From: Closterium sp. Naga37s-1
Taxonomy: Eukaryota; Streptophyta; Zygnematophyceae; Desmidiales; Closteriaceae
Reading direction: 5' to 3'
DNA: 64,000 nucleotides
Assembly (NCBI GenBank): GCA_947471745.1
Contig: CANJKZ010000068.1
Coordinates: forward strand, 1,283,001 to 1,347,000
How positions within the stretch are numbered: position 1 is the stretch's first letter; the number at the start of each line of letters is the position of its first letter. This document shows, one piece after another, positions 21,723-34,149 of the stretch. Both the position numbers and the translations under genes were made by a program. Below the pieces are notes generated by a model. The model did no database searches, had not been told where the DNA came from, and saw nothing but the letters and a program-made list of their open reading frames with translations.

Positions 21723-22184
21723 GTCCTCCCCCACCCCCTCCCTCCTCCCCCGTGCTGCCCCCGCTGCTCCCCCGGGGCTATGTTGACAAAAATGCTTAGC
21801 CTGTTTTTCGTATCACGTTCATGCGTTGACGTATAAACGCAAAAACGTGATAAGGGGATAAATGTGTGATACCAAATGACAGGCAGACCGAAAAATAAAC
21901 ACAATAACAAAAAAGTTCGCGCGTTTCCGTACGCACGTATCCCAACATTTCGATTCACGATTTTTTCAAGGAGGGTACGTAAAAAATCGAGTCACCCCGA
22001 TTATCCCACGTACATCAACATTGCCCAATAACCCCCAACCAAGCCGCGTCCAACCAGAACACACCCCACTCCCCACAACCAATTCCTGGTAAGTATAACT
22101 TTGACCCACCTCATCACATTTCTCATCTGGCTCTTTCCTCCCGCTACTCATATTGTAGTTCTCTGTTTACACAACACTCTGCAT
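21723..22184. other. Spacer upstream of the hAT remnant
   Basis: No gene is supported. It contains several short inverted motifs around CACGTTC/GAACGTG-like and CGTTTTTGCG sequence (21810-21860), possibly decayed transposon end sequence. The hAT remnant starts at 22185. Confidence 0.3.
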
Positions 22185-23075
22185 ATGGCTACCCCAGTCC
22201 CATCTCCCGGTAGTGACCCAACTGGTCCTTTTGCTTCGAACTCGGAGGCGCAGTGGCAGGAGGAGGATAGTACGCATTTGGTGTTTAATCACTTTAAGGT
22301 TCCGATCCTCCCCGACACCGTCGGGGTCGTTCGTATTTGCAAGTTTTACGCCATCGAGTTCAAGGGTGGTGCATTTCGATGCGTGCAGCATCTCGCGACA
22401 TTTGGCTGTGTACGAAAGTTCCATTCGACGTGTGAGCGGCGGTGCGTGCACATTACGAGAGGATGACTTACGATCGCGACGACAAGAGGAGATCCGAAGA
22501 GGCTGCGCTCGAAGCCGTCGCTGGAGGTTCGAAGAAAGGGCGCATCACCAACTTCCTTGGCGACGAGGCGACATATGCGAAGGCCGATGCGGACAGCTCC
22601 ATCTGCTTGTTCTTTGCCGGCTGCCGCCTTCCTGAGCACCACGCCGACCACCCGTTGTGGTGCAATATGGTCAGGGCAATTGCCAAGGCAGGCCCTTGTT
22701 ACATCCCACCGTGGCGTCGCTACGTGGGAGGGGCTGGGCTTAAGCTGTGTCACACGGGCATTGAGAAGGGTCTTCTTCCAATCGTCGCAAGCTGGAAGCG
22801 GGATGCCATGACTGTCTCCTCAGACATGATGACCGATCAGAATGGGAGGCCGCAAGCGAACGTTTGTCAACGACTCAGGAGCGGTGTTTGATGAGGCGAT
22901 CGACTACAATCTGGAGTAAAAAACCAGGGGTTACATTGCGTCCCTCCTCTGCCCCATCATAGAGAAGGTGGGGCCGCAGAATGTTGCAGCACTTTGCATG
23001 GACGGGAGCTCCAACTACACGTGTCACCTTCAATTGTGCGATCGAATCATTGCAGGAGGAAATCAACGTGGCGTC
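22185..23075 (+). pseudogene. hAT-type transposase remnant (BED finger + DUF659), copy 1
   Basis: From ATG at 22185 (MATPVPSPGSDPTG) a degenerate BED zinc finger follows (VVRICKFYAIEFKGGAFRC, VQHLATFGC; the second finger cysteine is replaced by Ala). A frameshift near 22440 leads to VRAHYERMTYDRDD, then the DUF659 region of plant hAT-like proteins: ITNFLGDEATYAKADADSS, LFFAGCRLPEHHADHPLW, YIPPWRRYVGG, SWKRDAMTVSSDMMTDQNGR. A second frameshift (~22850) gives FVNDSGAVFDEAIDYN, a stop, then IIEKVGPQNVAALCMDGSSN. Similarity ends near 23075, where the gypsy remnant on the other strand begins. The dimerisation domain and terminal repeats are missing, so it is dead. Plus strand, in conflict with the gypsy remnant, which probably inserted into it. 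Confidence 0.75.
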
Positions 23076-23085
23076 CTGTCGGCGT

Positions 23086-25981
23086 TGCACACACGCGATG
23101 ATTCAAAATCTTCCAGGGCTGAACTGTCGATCTGCCACGGACCGAATACTTGGCGCGATGTTGGGGCGGACGATATCGAATGACTGCGGTGCCACGTATT
23201 GGCGTAGTAAACTGACGTGGAAGGCATCGTGGATTTTCAAATCATCCGGTAGCAACAACTTCCCCGTGACAGGTGTCAGCATCTTAATGATGCGAAAGGG
23301 TCTTACGTAACAGGGACGCATTTTGCTGGTTGGGGCAGTCGAAGATTCTTCGTGTCCAGGAGGACCATCTGCCTGTCATAGAAGGGTAAATCCCTTCGAG
23401 TATTCGAAGGCTAGCGGCAGTACTAGCCTTTCGGATAAATTCAACCGCTTTGTCGCGAGTTGCCAGAAGTTCCGATACGAACTCCTGGGATCGTGGTACC
23501 GGATTTTTTCGGGGGTCGTTGATGAGGGTACCACGGGGTGTATCCCGTAATTAAGATAGAACATCGACTGATTGGTTGTCGTGGAGGGTGAGTTGTGATA
23601 CGCAACTCTAGCATCAGGAGTGAATCTTTCCACTTGGTCAGGTCGGGGAAGTTGGTTCGAATCAACTGCTCCATGATCTGGTTTGTCCGTTCTGTATGAC
23701 CGTCGGTTTGCGGGTGGTACGGCAACGAAAAGTGCTTGTGAGTGCCGTGCTGTGCCCACGTCTCCTGTAAATTTTGGATCCCGATCGCTGATGATCGCCA
23801 GAGGTAACCAGTGTAGGCATACGGTAGTTGAGATGAACAACTTTGCTGTTTCTTCATTTGTGATCGCCGTGCGGCATGGTGCGAAATGCGCCATTTTTGT
23901 TAGTCGGTCAACGATGACCAAACCCGAGTCGTTGCCACTTGCGCCAGCGCGCAGTCCTGTGATGAAATCCATCGTCATCTGTTGCCACGGTCATTCGGGT
24001 GGCTCATGTGGCTGCAGCAATCCAGTTGGGCATTGTCGCGACGACTTCATGGCTTGGCAGGTCGGGCAGGTTGTCACGTAGCGCCGCACGTCCGACGCCA
24101 TGTCGGGCCAATAATAATTTCGCTGCAGTAGCTTCGGTGTTTTGTCGATGCCGAAATGCCCCGAGAGGTTAGAGTCGTGAACCTCCTGCGCCAGCAACTC
24201 TAGTAAGGCCCGGTATGACGAGACCCAAACCCCGTTCGTACTTGTTTTTAGGTAATAACTTCCGTGTTGCGTCGTGGCCCGAAGGTGTTGATTTCGCTCG
24301 AAGAAGCCATCAATATTGTACCCGTGAGAAAATAGTCCTGATAATAGCGGGTTGGAGTAGGCGATGAGTATAGCGGCAGTCTGCATTGATGGACGGGTCA
24401 GGGCATCGGCGATGTTGTTGGCGCCCTTCTTGTACGTGATGGTGTAGCGGAAATTGATTCTAGGTAGTCGAGCCACCTGTGTTGTCGTTGGTTGAACTGT
24501 GGCTTGCTGCGCATGTACTGTAAAGATTTGTGATCTGTCTTGATCGTAACGTCGGCTTCCGTGAGATAGCAGCGCCAGGTACGAAATGCATGGACAATTG
24601 CCAGCATTTCTTTATCGTTGACAGGGTATTTGCGCTCGGGTGGCTGTTTTTTGCGTGACTCGTACGCGATGGGTTGCAGAACGTTGGCGAAGTCATGTAG
24701 TAGGACGACGCCGGCGGCGAAATCGCTGGCGCCCGTTACAACTTCAAACGGTCGAGATGGATCCGTATGCTGAAGCACAGGGGGTGAACTCAACATGTTT
24801 TTGAGCTCATCGAAGGACGAGTGTTCTCTCTCCCCCCACAAAAATGGCGCGCCTTTGTGCAGAAGGTCGGTTAACGACTTGGTTACCCCCGACATATTCG
24901 GTACAAAACGGCGGACGTAATTCATAAACCCGAGGAAACTCTGCAACTCCGTGATGTTCGTAGGCGGCTTCCACTGTAAGATTGCTGTCACTTTACGAGG
25001 GTCAATTTTAATACCCTCCCCTAAAACCACGTGCCCCAGGAACTCCAGCTCCAGCTTCAGGAACTCGCACTTAGAGCCCTGAGTAATTAGCCGATTCTGC
25101 AAGCACCGTAACACCTCCTCCAAGTCCTTGAAATGTTCTTTCCGAGTCTTGCTGTACACCAGGATGTTGCCCATGTAAACGATAACCTTTCTGTCGAGCA
25201 TGTTTCGAACACCCCGTTCATGGTCAGCTGGAACGTCGAGGGTGCGTTAATCAGGCCGAACGTCATCACAGTGTACTCGTAACCCATATCGAGTGCGAAA
25301 CACAGTCTCTGGCAGTCGTCGGCAAACACTCAAATCTGATGGTAGCTATGTTGCAGATCGATTATCGAGAAATACCGGGCCCCGCGAAGCTGATCCAACA
25401 GGTTATCCGCTCGCGAAATAGGGTAACGCGACTTGATAGTGATCCGATTCAGCGCTTGATAGTCGATGCACATGCGCAGGTCTCCATCCTTCTTCGGTGT
25501 AAACAATAACAGGACAACGAAGGGTGGCGCGCTCGGCCTGATAAAACCCTTCGAGAGCAGATAATCCAATTGTTTCCGCCACTATGATAGAACAGTTGGT
25601 TGCGCGCTAGGCTCCAGCTCGATCATGTGGTCTTCTGGCCGCTGAGGAGGCAGCCCGTCGGGAAGGTCATCCACAAAAATTTTAGGGTACCTTTGGATTA
25701 TGCTCGCCAGGTCCTCTGGTATAGCAGTGTAGAGCGTGTCAATATCGGCGATTATTTTTTTCGGATGCAGCCACTTCGTACATCTGTACGGCTTAGGCAT
25801 GCGCTCCCCGTCTTATCGCTCTTGTCACCATGATTGCGTTGACACATATCGCGGCTCCGGCTCTGTCCTTTTCGAAAGCGTCACACGTCCCTTGTTGACA
25901 GGTACTATGCATGATCCCGTCGTCCAGTCGATTGTCGGATTAAATCGCTGCAGCCAATCTCGCCCCAGCAGCACAACGCAA
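23086..25981 (-). pseudogene. Ty3/gypsy pol remnant, copy 1
   Basis: Read on the minus strand: a protease tail (CVVLLGRDWLQRFNPTIDW near 25975), pre-RT linker (DDLPDGLPPQRPEDHMIELE), RT with LLLFTPKKDGDLRMCIDYQA, then SIIDLQHSYHQI and a stop near 25330, TFGLINAPSTFQ, and a mutated catalytic region (VIVYMGNILVYSKT in place of YxDD). RNase H follows (YPVNDKEMLAIVHAF, KTDHKSLQYM), then the integrase zinc finger (HFGIDKTPKLLQ, TCPTCQAMK), the core starting MTMDFITGLRAG with SDRDPKFTG, and a C-terminal PLLLPDDLKIHDAFHVSLLR-like chromatin-side segment. Several frameshifts and stops are present. Gag is absent; its right end is cut by the copia LTR at 25982. Confidence 0.88.
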
Positions 25982-26167
25982 TGTCATAATGTAATGCTTG
26001 TCTAGTCTGTAGTGGGGTACTCAATAGTGAGTATAACCCTTTTAGGGCTTGCTATTTGTACCTCCCTCCTTTCTAGTCAAACCCTCTTCTCCTCTTTTGC
26101 CTATTCTCTCTTGCCTAGCTAGCTAAACCCTGGCTATGGCTCCTTCATTCTTACTACTATTGTGACA
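25982..26167 (+). repeat. Copia 5' LTR, tandem copy 1
   Basis: The 186-bp LTR starts TGTCATAATG and ends TTGTGACA, followed by a primer-binding-like TGCTATCAGAGCGG. Its first part (GCTTGTCTAGTCTGTAGTGGGG) resembles the LTR at 3218. It cuts the gypsy protease. Confidence 0.8.
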
Positions 26168-26672
26168 TGCTATCAGAGCGGTTACGCTCCTGGCCTGTGG
26201 GCCCGCCTGCTTCCGCTGCCATACTGTCTGTCGCGCGCCCTGTGGCGTGCGATGTTCATTTTTCTCTTCCCGCCACGCGCTCGGGGCGCGTGGCGGTTTT
26301 CTGCCTGCCATGCGCTCGGGACGTGGGCGGTTTCCTGCCCGCCGCGCACCCTGGGCGCGCGCGGCAGTTTCGCGTTCCGTCGCGGCGCCCCCCGTCGACC
26401 CGCGCGCCCGTCCCCGTCGACCTGCGCGCGGCTCCCCGTCGCCCTTCGCGGCGGCCCCGTCAACCTGCACGCGGCTCCCCGTCGACCTTCGCGGCGGCCC
26501 CGTCGACCCGCGCGCGGCTCCCTGTCGCCCTTCGCGGCGGCCCCGTCGACCCGCGCGACGCCCCCGGGGACCCGTGCGCCCGTCCCCGTCGACCTGCACG
26601 TCGCCCTGCGTCCCCCCTCCCCGCACACCTGACTTCGCTTTCCGCACACCCGAGTTCGCTTCCACTTTCCGC
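26168..26672 (+). mobile_element. Copia leader fragment with GC-rich minisatellite
   Basis: Leader after the primer binding site (26168-26181). It has a palindromic-looking GCGCTCGGGGCGCG region (26277-26310) and a minisatellite of ~35-bp units around CCCGTCGACCTGCGCGCGGC and CCCTTCGCGGCGGC (26390-26600). The element stops in the TA repeat at 26673; gag and pol are absent. Confidence 0.75.
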
Positions 26673-26720
26673 ATATATATATATATATATATGTATATAT
26701 AAGTAACCATACTCCTCCCT

Positions 26721-29186
26721 CCCCCCCATCTCCATTCCTCCCTTGCCCCCATTCCTGTTTTCGATTCCCCCTCCACAGGGAAGAAACAAGCCATATCGCG
26801 GACATTTCATCCACGGCCTTCTCTCCTGCATCATACGCTTGGCCTCCTCCGTAGTCTCGATGTTGCGCAGCTTGTAGTTGGGGGCATTGGATAAAGGGGG
26901 GCAAGGAGGGGGTGCAGGAAGAGGAAGGGGAAGAGAGGGAAAGGGAGAGAGTCGGATGATATAGCATGCGCTTGGCCTCCTCTGTGACCTCGATGTAGCC
27001 CAGCTTGTAGCTGCGAGGAAGATTGAGGCAAGGGAGGACAGGAGGAGGGGGGACAAAAGGAGAGGAGAGAGTCAGATGATGCAGCATGCTCTCTGCCTTC
27101 TCGGTGGCCTCAATGTTGCCCAGCTTGTAGCTGCAGGAAGACTGCGGGGGTGAGGGGAGAAGATCAGAAGGAGGAAGGGGAAGGGGGAGGAGGGAAAACG
27201 GGAGAGAGTGAGATGATCCAGCATGCGCTTGGCCTCCTCTGTAGCCTCGATGTTGCCCAGCTTGCAGCTGCGAGGAAGATTGAGGCAAGGGGGGACAAGA
27301 GAAGGGGGGACAGGAGGAGGGGGGACAAAAGGAGAGGAGAGAGTCAGATGATGCAGCATGCTCTCTGCCTTCTCTGTGGCCTCAATGTTGCCCAGCTTGT
27401 AGCTGCGAGGAAGATTGCGGGGGTAAGGGGAGAAGATCAATAGGAGGAAGGGGAAGGGGGAGGAGGGAAAACGGGAGAGAGTGAGATGACCAGTATGCAC
27501 TTGGCCTCCTCTGTAGCCTCGATGTTGCCCAGCTTGCAGCTAAGGCAATAGGATGAAGGGGGGGCAAGGAGGGGAAGGGGAGGAGGGGAAAGGTGAGACA
27601 AGAGGAGGGGAGGGGGGTCAGATGATGCAGCAGACTTGACCTCCTCAGTGGCCTCGATGTTTCTAAGCTTGTAACTGGGAGATGAGTGAGGAAGGAGGGG
27701 AGAAGGGAGAGGAAGGAAGGGAAAGGGGAGAGACCGAGATGATGTAGCATGCGCTTTGCCTCCTCTGTTGCCTCTACCATGTCGTGTCAATGTACTCTCC
27801 CAACTCACCTCATCTCTTTCCACCCATCCCAACACATCTGCCCACGCATCTTTCAACTTCCCTCCCAACTCACTCAATGTGCAGCTGCACCTCCGCAATG
27901 CCCGTCGTCTATACCAAACCAATTCAATGCTCTTAGTGCAATCACTCTCTAGTCAAGTCACCTTATCACATGTTCCCAATGCATCTCTCTATTCCCCTCT
28001 CAACCCACTCAATAGGCAGCTGCACCCTCCGCTATGCCCGTTGTCCAGCTGTGGCGTTGTACCGCCCTCCTCCGTTGCTCTGAAGCCACCACTGTCTCAA
28101 TCTAATCCCAATACAACTCAAATGACACCACGTCCGAGGCTCCCAATGCATCTCTCTGCTCAATTGTCCTCTCTATTCCTCCTCCCAACTCACTTGATCA
28201 GCAATTGCACCTCTGCAGTACGCGTCATCCATGCTATTCTGCTTTCCCTCTTAACTCAACTCACCTCTCCACTTGTTCCCAACGCATGTTTCAACTCCCT
28301 CCCCTCCCAAACCAATAGGCAGCTGCATCTCTGCTATGCTCATCGTCCACGCCGTGCCCCCCTCCTCCCCCTCCACCTTCTCCACCTTCACACAGAATTG
28401 GAGGAAAGGGGGGAGAAAGTGGAGGTACCATGGAAGGAAGAACATCGGGGAAAGAAAAGTCGCGGCAACGCATGCTGCTGGCAGCCCTTATTGTGCGGTG
28501 CTGCCTCCTCCCCCTCCAGCTTTTCCGCCTGCGCACGAGCGTGGAGGAAGGGAAATGGGAGAGTGGGGGAAGAGGTGGAGGAGATATCTCGGGAAGGAAG
28601 GAGAAATATGAGGGGAGAAAAAGCAATAACAAGGTACACTGCTGGTAAATGAACATGCTCGTTAATGTAGGCACATTTCTGATCCGATTTGCGTACGACG
28701 CACAATGCATGTACGTATGTCATAATCAACTGCTGCTACTGAAACAAGTGAAAAATGCCATCGACTGCAGTACACAATCATCATAATTGCCACCGGGTGG
28801 GGTACACTACAACTTTGTTACAGTCACTACATGTATCTGCTGCTTCACACATTCGCTACAATCACGTGCAAGTGCTGTGAAATCTCGCACAACTTGACTT
28901 CGGCCCGCAACCCTTCCTCACCCCCCTCTCCCTCCCTCCTGCTGGCCCCTCACTCTCTTGTTGAAGCAGCATTCATTACAATCACCTACTAGCTTGTAAC
29001 ATTCGTTATAACCACCTGCAGGTGCTGTGGAATCTCGTACAACTTGACTTCAGCCCGCAACCCTTCCCCTATCTCCCGTTACAGTAGCATTTGATATAAA
29101 TACAATCTGCTTGAAGTGACATTCGTTATAGTCACCTGCAACTGCTGTGGAATCTCATGAAGCTTGTCTTCTGCCCTCAACACTTC
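26721..29186 (-). CDS. TLS1-like exon arrays, tandem copy 2
   Basis: Second copy of the minus-strand exon arrays of 19257-21722: YKL module 26721-27789, IAEMQLPI module 27790-28634, KLYEIPQHLQ module about 28879-29186. Essentially identical to copy 1, including splice-like borders. No terminal exon (RVMRR) is associated with this copy, because the unit begins at the TA repeat. Confidence 0.55.
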
Positions 29187-29648
29187 GTCCTCCCCCACCC
29201 CCTCCCTCCTCCCCCGTGCTGCCCCCGCTGCTCCCCCGGGGCTATGTTGACAAAAATGCTTAGCCTGTTTTTCGTATCACGTTCATGCGTTGACGTATAA
29301 ACGCAAAAACGTGATAAGGGGATAAATGTGTGATACCAAATGACAGGCAGACCGAAAAATAAACACAATAACAAAAAAGTTCGCGCGTTTCCGTACGCAC
29401 GTATCCCAACATTTCGATTCACGATTTTTTCAAGGAGGGTACGTAAAAAATCGAGTCACCCCGATTATCCCACGTACATCAACATTGCCCAATAACCCCC
29501 AACCAAGCCGCGTCCAACCAGAACACACCCCACTCCCCACAACCAATTCCTGGTAAGTATAACTTTGACCCACCTCATCACATTTCTCATCTGGCTCTTT
29601 CCTCCCGCTACTCATATTGTAGTTCTCTGTTTACACAACACTCTGCAT

Positions 29649-30539
29649 ATGGCTACCCCAGTCCCATCTCCCGGTAGTGACCCAACTGGTCCTTTTGCTT
29701 CGAACTCGGAGGCGCAGTGGCAGGAGGAGGATAGTACGCATTTGGTGTTTAATCACTTTAAGGTTCCGATCCTCCCCGACACCGTCGGGGTCGTTCGTAT
29801 TTGCAAGTTTTACGCCATCGAGTTCAAGGGTGGTGCATTTCGATGCGTGCAGCATCTCGCGACATTTGGCTGTGTACGAAAGTTCCATTCGACGTGTGAG
29901 CGGCGGTGCGTGCACATTACGAGAGGATGACTTACGATCGCGACGACAAGAGGAGATCCGAAGAGGCTGCGCTCGAAGCCGTCGCTGGAGGTTCGAAGAA
30001 AGGGCGCATCACCAACTTCCTTGGCGACGAGGCGACATATGCGAAGGCCGATGCGGACAGCTCCATCTGCTTGTTCTTTGCCGGCTGCCGCCTTCCTGAG
30101 CACCACGCCGACCACCCGTTGTGGTGCAATATGGTCAGGGCAATTGCCAAGGCAGGCCCTTGTTACATCCCACCGTGGCGTCGCTACGTGGGAGGGGCTG
30201 GGCTTAAGCTGTGTCACACGGGCATTGAGAAGGGTCTTCTTCCAATCGTCGCAAGCTGGAAGCGGGATGCCATGACTGTCTCCTCAGACATGATGACCGA
30301 TCAGAATGGGAGGCCGCAAGCGAACGTTTGTCAACGACTCAGGAGCGGTGTTTGATGAGGCGATCGACTACAATCTGGAGTAAAAAACCAGGGGTTACAT
30401 TGCGTCCCTCCTCTGCCCCATCATAGAGAAGGTGGGGCCGCAGAATGTTGCAGCACTTTGCATGGACGGGAGCTCCAACTACACGTGTCACCTTCAATTG
30501 TGCGATCGAATCATTGCAGGAGGAAATCAACGTGGCGTC
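29649..30539 (+). pseudogene. hAT-type transposase remnant, copy 2
   Basis: Copy of 22185-23075 with the same two frameshifts and the same stop, showing that decay preceded the tandem duplication. Confidence 0.75.
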
Positions 30540-30549
30540 CTGTCGGCGT

Positions 30550-33445
30550 TGCACACACGCGATGATTCAAAATCTTCCAGGGCTGAACTGTCGATCTGCC
30601 ACGGACCGAATACTTGGCGCGATGTTGGGGCGGACGATATCGAATGACTGCGGTGCCACGTATTGGCGTAGTAAACTGACGTGGAAGGCATCGTGGATTT
30701 TCAAATCATCCGGTAGCAACAACTTCCCCGTGACAGGTGTCAGCATCTTAATGATGCGAAAGGGTCTTACGTAACAGGGACGCATTTTGCTGGTTGGGGC
30801 AGTCGAAGATTCTTCGTGTCCAGGAGGACCATCTGCCTGTCATAGAAGGGTAAATCCCTTCGAGTATTCGAAGGCTAGCGGCAGTACTAGCCTTTCGGAT
30901 AAATTCAACCGCTTTGTCGCGAGTTGCCAGAAGTTCCGATACGAACTCCTGGGATCGTGGTACCGGATTTTTTCGGGGGTCGTTGATGAGGGTACCACGG
31001 GGTGTATCCCGTAATTAAGATAGAACATCGACTGATTGGTTGTCGTGGAGGGTGAGTTGTGATACGCAACTCTAGCATCAGGAGTGAATCTTTCCATTTG
31101 GTCAGGTCGGGGAAGTTGGTTCGAATCAACTGCTCCATGATCTGGTTTGTCCGTTCTGTATGACCGTCGGTTTGCGGGTGGTACGGCAACGAAAAGTGCT
31201 TGTGAGTGCCGTGCTGTGCCCACGTCTCCTGTAAATTTTGGATCCCGATCGCTGATGATCGCCAGAGGTAACCAGTGTAGGCATACGGTAGTTGAGATGA
31301 ACAACTTTGCTGTTTCTTCATTTGTGATCGCCGTGCGGCATGGTGCGAAATGCGCCATTTTTGTTAGTCGGTCAACGATGACCAAACCCGAGTCGTTGCC
31401 ACTTGCGCCAGCGCGCAGTCCTGTGATGAAATCCATCGTCATCTGTTGCCACGGTCATTCGGGTGGCTCATGTGGCTGCAGCAATCCAGTTGGGCATTGT
31501 CGCGACGACTTCATGGCTTGGCAGGTCGGGCAGGTTGTCACGTAGCGCCGCACGTCCGACGCCATGTCGGGCCAATAATAATTTCGCTGCAGTAGCTTCG
31601 GTGTTTTGTCGATGCCGAAATGCCCCGAGAGGTTAGAGTCGTGAACCTCCTGCGCCAGCAACTCTAGTAAGGCCCGGTATGACGAGACCCAAACCCCGTT
31701 CGTACTTGTTTTTAGGTAATAACTTCCGTGTTGCGTCGTGGCCCGAAGGTGTTGATTTCGCTCGAAGAAGCCATCAATATTGTACCCGTGAGAAAATAGT
31801 CCTGATAATAGCGGGTTGGAGTAGGCGATGAGTATAGCGGCAGTCTGCATTGATGGACGGGTCAGGGCATCGGCGATGTTGTTGGCGCCCTTCTTGTACG
31901 TGATGGTGTAGCGGAAATTGATTCTAGGTAGTCGAGCCACCTGTGTTGTCGTTGGTTGAACTGTGGCTTGCTGCGCATGTACTGTAAAGATTTGTGATCT
32001 GTCTTGATCGTAACGTCGGCTTCCGTGAGATAGCAGCGCCAGGTACGAAATGCATGGACAATTGCCAGCATTTCTTTATCGTTGACAGGGTATTTGCGCT
32101 CGGGTGGCTGTTTTTTGCGTGACTCGTACGCGATGGGTTGCAGAACGTTGGCGAAGTCATGTAGTAGGACGACGCCGGCGGCGAAATCGCTGGCGCCCGT
32201 TACAACTTCAAACGGTCGAGATGGATCCGTATGCTGAAGCACAGGGGGTGAACTCAACATGTTTTTGAGCTCATCGAAGGACGAGTGTTCTCTCTCCCCC
32301 CACAAAAATGGCGCGCCTTTGTGCAGAAGGTCGGTTAACGACTTGGTTACCCCCGACATATTCGGTACAAAACGGCGGACGTAATTCATAAACCCGAGGA
32401 AACTCTGCAACTCCGTGATGTTCGTAGGCGGCTTCCACTGTAAGATTGCTGTCACTTTACGAGGGTCAATTTTAATACCCTCCCCTAAAACCACGTGCCC
32501 CAGGAACTCCAGCTCCAGCTTCAGGAACTCGCACTTAGAGCCCTGAGTAATTAGCCGATTCTGCAAGCACCGTAACACCTCCTCCAAGTCCTTGAAATGT
32601 TCTTTCCGAGTCTTGCTGTACACCAGGATGTTGCCCATGTAAACGATAACCTTTCTGTCGAGCATGTTTCGAACACCCCGTTCATGGTCAGCTGGAACGT
32701 CGAGGGTGCGTTAATCAGGCCGAACGTCATCACAGTGTACTCGTAACCCATATCGAGTGCGAAACACAGTCTCTGGCAGTCGTCGGCAAACACTCAAATC
32801 TGATGGTAGCTATGTTGCAGATCGATTATCGAGAAATACCGGGCCCCGCGAAGCTGATCCAACAGGTTATCCGCTCGCGAAATAGGGTAACGCGACTTGA
32901 TAGTGATCCGATTCAGCGCTTGATAGTCGATGCACATGCGCAGGTCTCCATCCTTCTTCGGTGTAAACAATAACAGGACAACGAAGGGTGGCGCGCTCGG
33001 CCTGATAAAACCCTTCGAGAGCAGATAATCCAATTGTTTCCGCCACTATGATAGAACAGTTGGTTGCGCGCTAGGCTCCAGCTCGATCATGTGGTCTTCT
33101 GGCCGCTGAGGAGGCAGCCCGTCGGGAAGGTCATCCACAAAAATTTTAGGGTACCTTTGGATTATGCTCGCCAGGTCCTCTGGTATAGCAGTGTAGAGCG
33201 TGTCAATATCGGCGATTATTTTTTTCGGATGCAGCCACTTCGTACATCTGTACGGCTTAGGCATGCGCTCCCCGTCTTATCGCTCTTGTCACCATGATTG
33301 CGTTGACACATATCGCGGCTCCGGCTCTGTCCTTTTCGAAAGCGTCACACGTCCCTTGTTGACAGGTACTATGCATGATCCCGTCGTCCAGTCGATTGTC
33401 GGATTAAATCGCTGCAGCCAATCTCGCCCCAGCAGCACAACGCAA
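30550..33445 (-). pseudogene. Ty3/gypsy pol remnant, copy 2
   Basis: Copy of 23086-25981 with the same stops and frameshifts. One visible coding difference is V to M in the integrase (DQVERF versus DQMERF, near 31096). Confidence 0.88.
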
Positions 33446-33631
33446 TGTCATAATATAATGCTTGTCTAGTCTGTAGTGGGGTACTCAATAGTGAGTATAA
33501 CCCTTTTAGGGCTTGCTATTTGTACCTCCCTCCTTTCTAGTCAAACCCTCTTCTCCTCTTTTGCCTATTCTCTCTTGCCTAGCTAGCTAAACCCTGGCTA
33601 TGGCTCCTTCATTCTTACTACTATTGTGACA
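33446..33631 (+). repeat. Copia 5' LTR, tandem copy 2
   Basis: Copy of 25982-26167 with one visible difference (GTAATGC to ATAATGC near 33455). Confidence 0.8.
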
Positions 33632-34136
33632 TGCTATCAGAGCGGTTACGCTCCTGGCCTGTGGGCCCGCCTGCTTCCGCTGCCATACTGTCTGTCGCGC
33701 GCCCTGTGGCGTGCGATGTTCATTTTTCTCTTCCCGCCACGCGCTCGGGGCGCGTGGCGGTTTTCTGCCTGCCATGCGCTCGGGACGTGGGCGGTTTCCT
33801 GCCCGCCGCGCACCCTGGGCGCGCGCGGCAGTTTCGCGTTCCGTCGCGGCGCCCCCCGTCGACCCGCGCGCCCGTCCCCGTCGACCTGCGCGCGGCTCCC
33901 CGTCGCCCTTCGCGGCGGCCCCGTCAACCTGCACGCGGCTCCCCGTCGACCTTCGCGGCGGCCCCGTCGACCCGCGCGCGGCTCCCTGTCGCCCTTCGCG
34001 GCGGCCCCGTCGACCCGCGCGACGCCCCCGGGGACCCGTGCGCCCGTCCCCGTCGACCTGCACGTCGCCCTGCGTCCCCCCTCCCCGCACACCTGACTTC
34101 GCTTTCCGCACACCCGAGTTCGCTTCCACTTTCCGC
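33632..34136 (+). mobile_element. Copia leader fragment, tandem copy 2
   Basis: Copy of 26168-26672 including the primer binding site and the GTCGACC-type minisatellite; ends at the TA repeat that opens partial unit 3. Confidence 0.75.
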
Positions 34137-34149
34137 ATATATATATATA

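Larger units (their letters stand above)
19220..26685. repeat. 7464-bp tandem unit, copy 1
   Basis: Unit start is placed in the TA microsatellite (19190-19236). From AAGTAACCATACTCC (19237) the sequence recurs at +7464 (26701) and +14928 (34165), with only scattered single-base differences visible (for example 19396 T versus 26860 C). It contains TLS1 exon arrays (minus), a hAT remnant (plus), a gypsy pol remnant (minus) and a copia 5' LTR with leader (plus). The exact edges cannot be fixed inside the TA repeat. Confidence 0.95.
26686..34149. repeat. 7464-bp tandem unit, copy 2
   Basis: Full second copy, joined to copy 1 where the copia leader (…TTCCACTTTCCGC) meets the TA repeat (26673-26700). 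Examples of differences from copy 1: 27549 A for G and 28949 T for C. All contents recur at +7464. Confidence 0.95.

Noticed and set aside
22101..22184. Extension of the hAT frame upstream of 22185
   Set aside because: The added 28 residues are hydrophobic and unlike hAT starts; the ATG at 22185 fits better.
26182..27288. 368-codon minus-strand frame across the TA repeat and copia leader
   Set aside because: It joins minisatellite, microsatellite and exon echoes by chance, and changes character at each repeat border.
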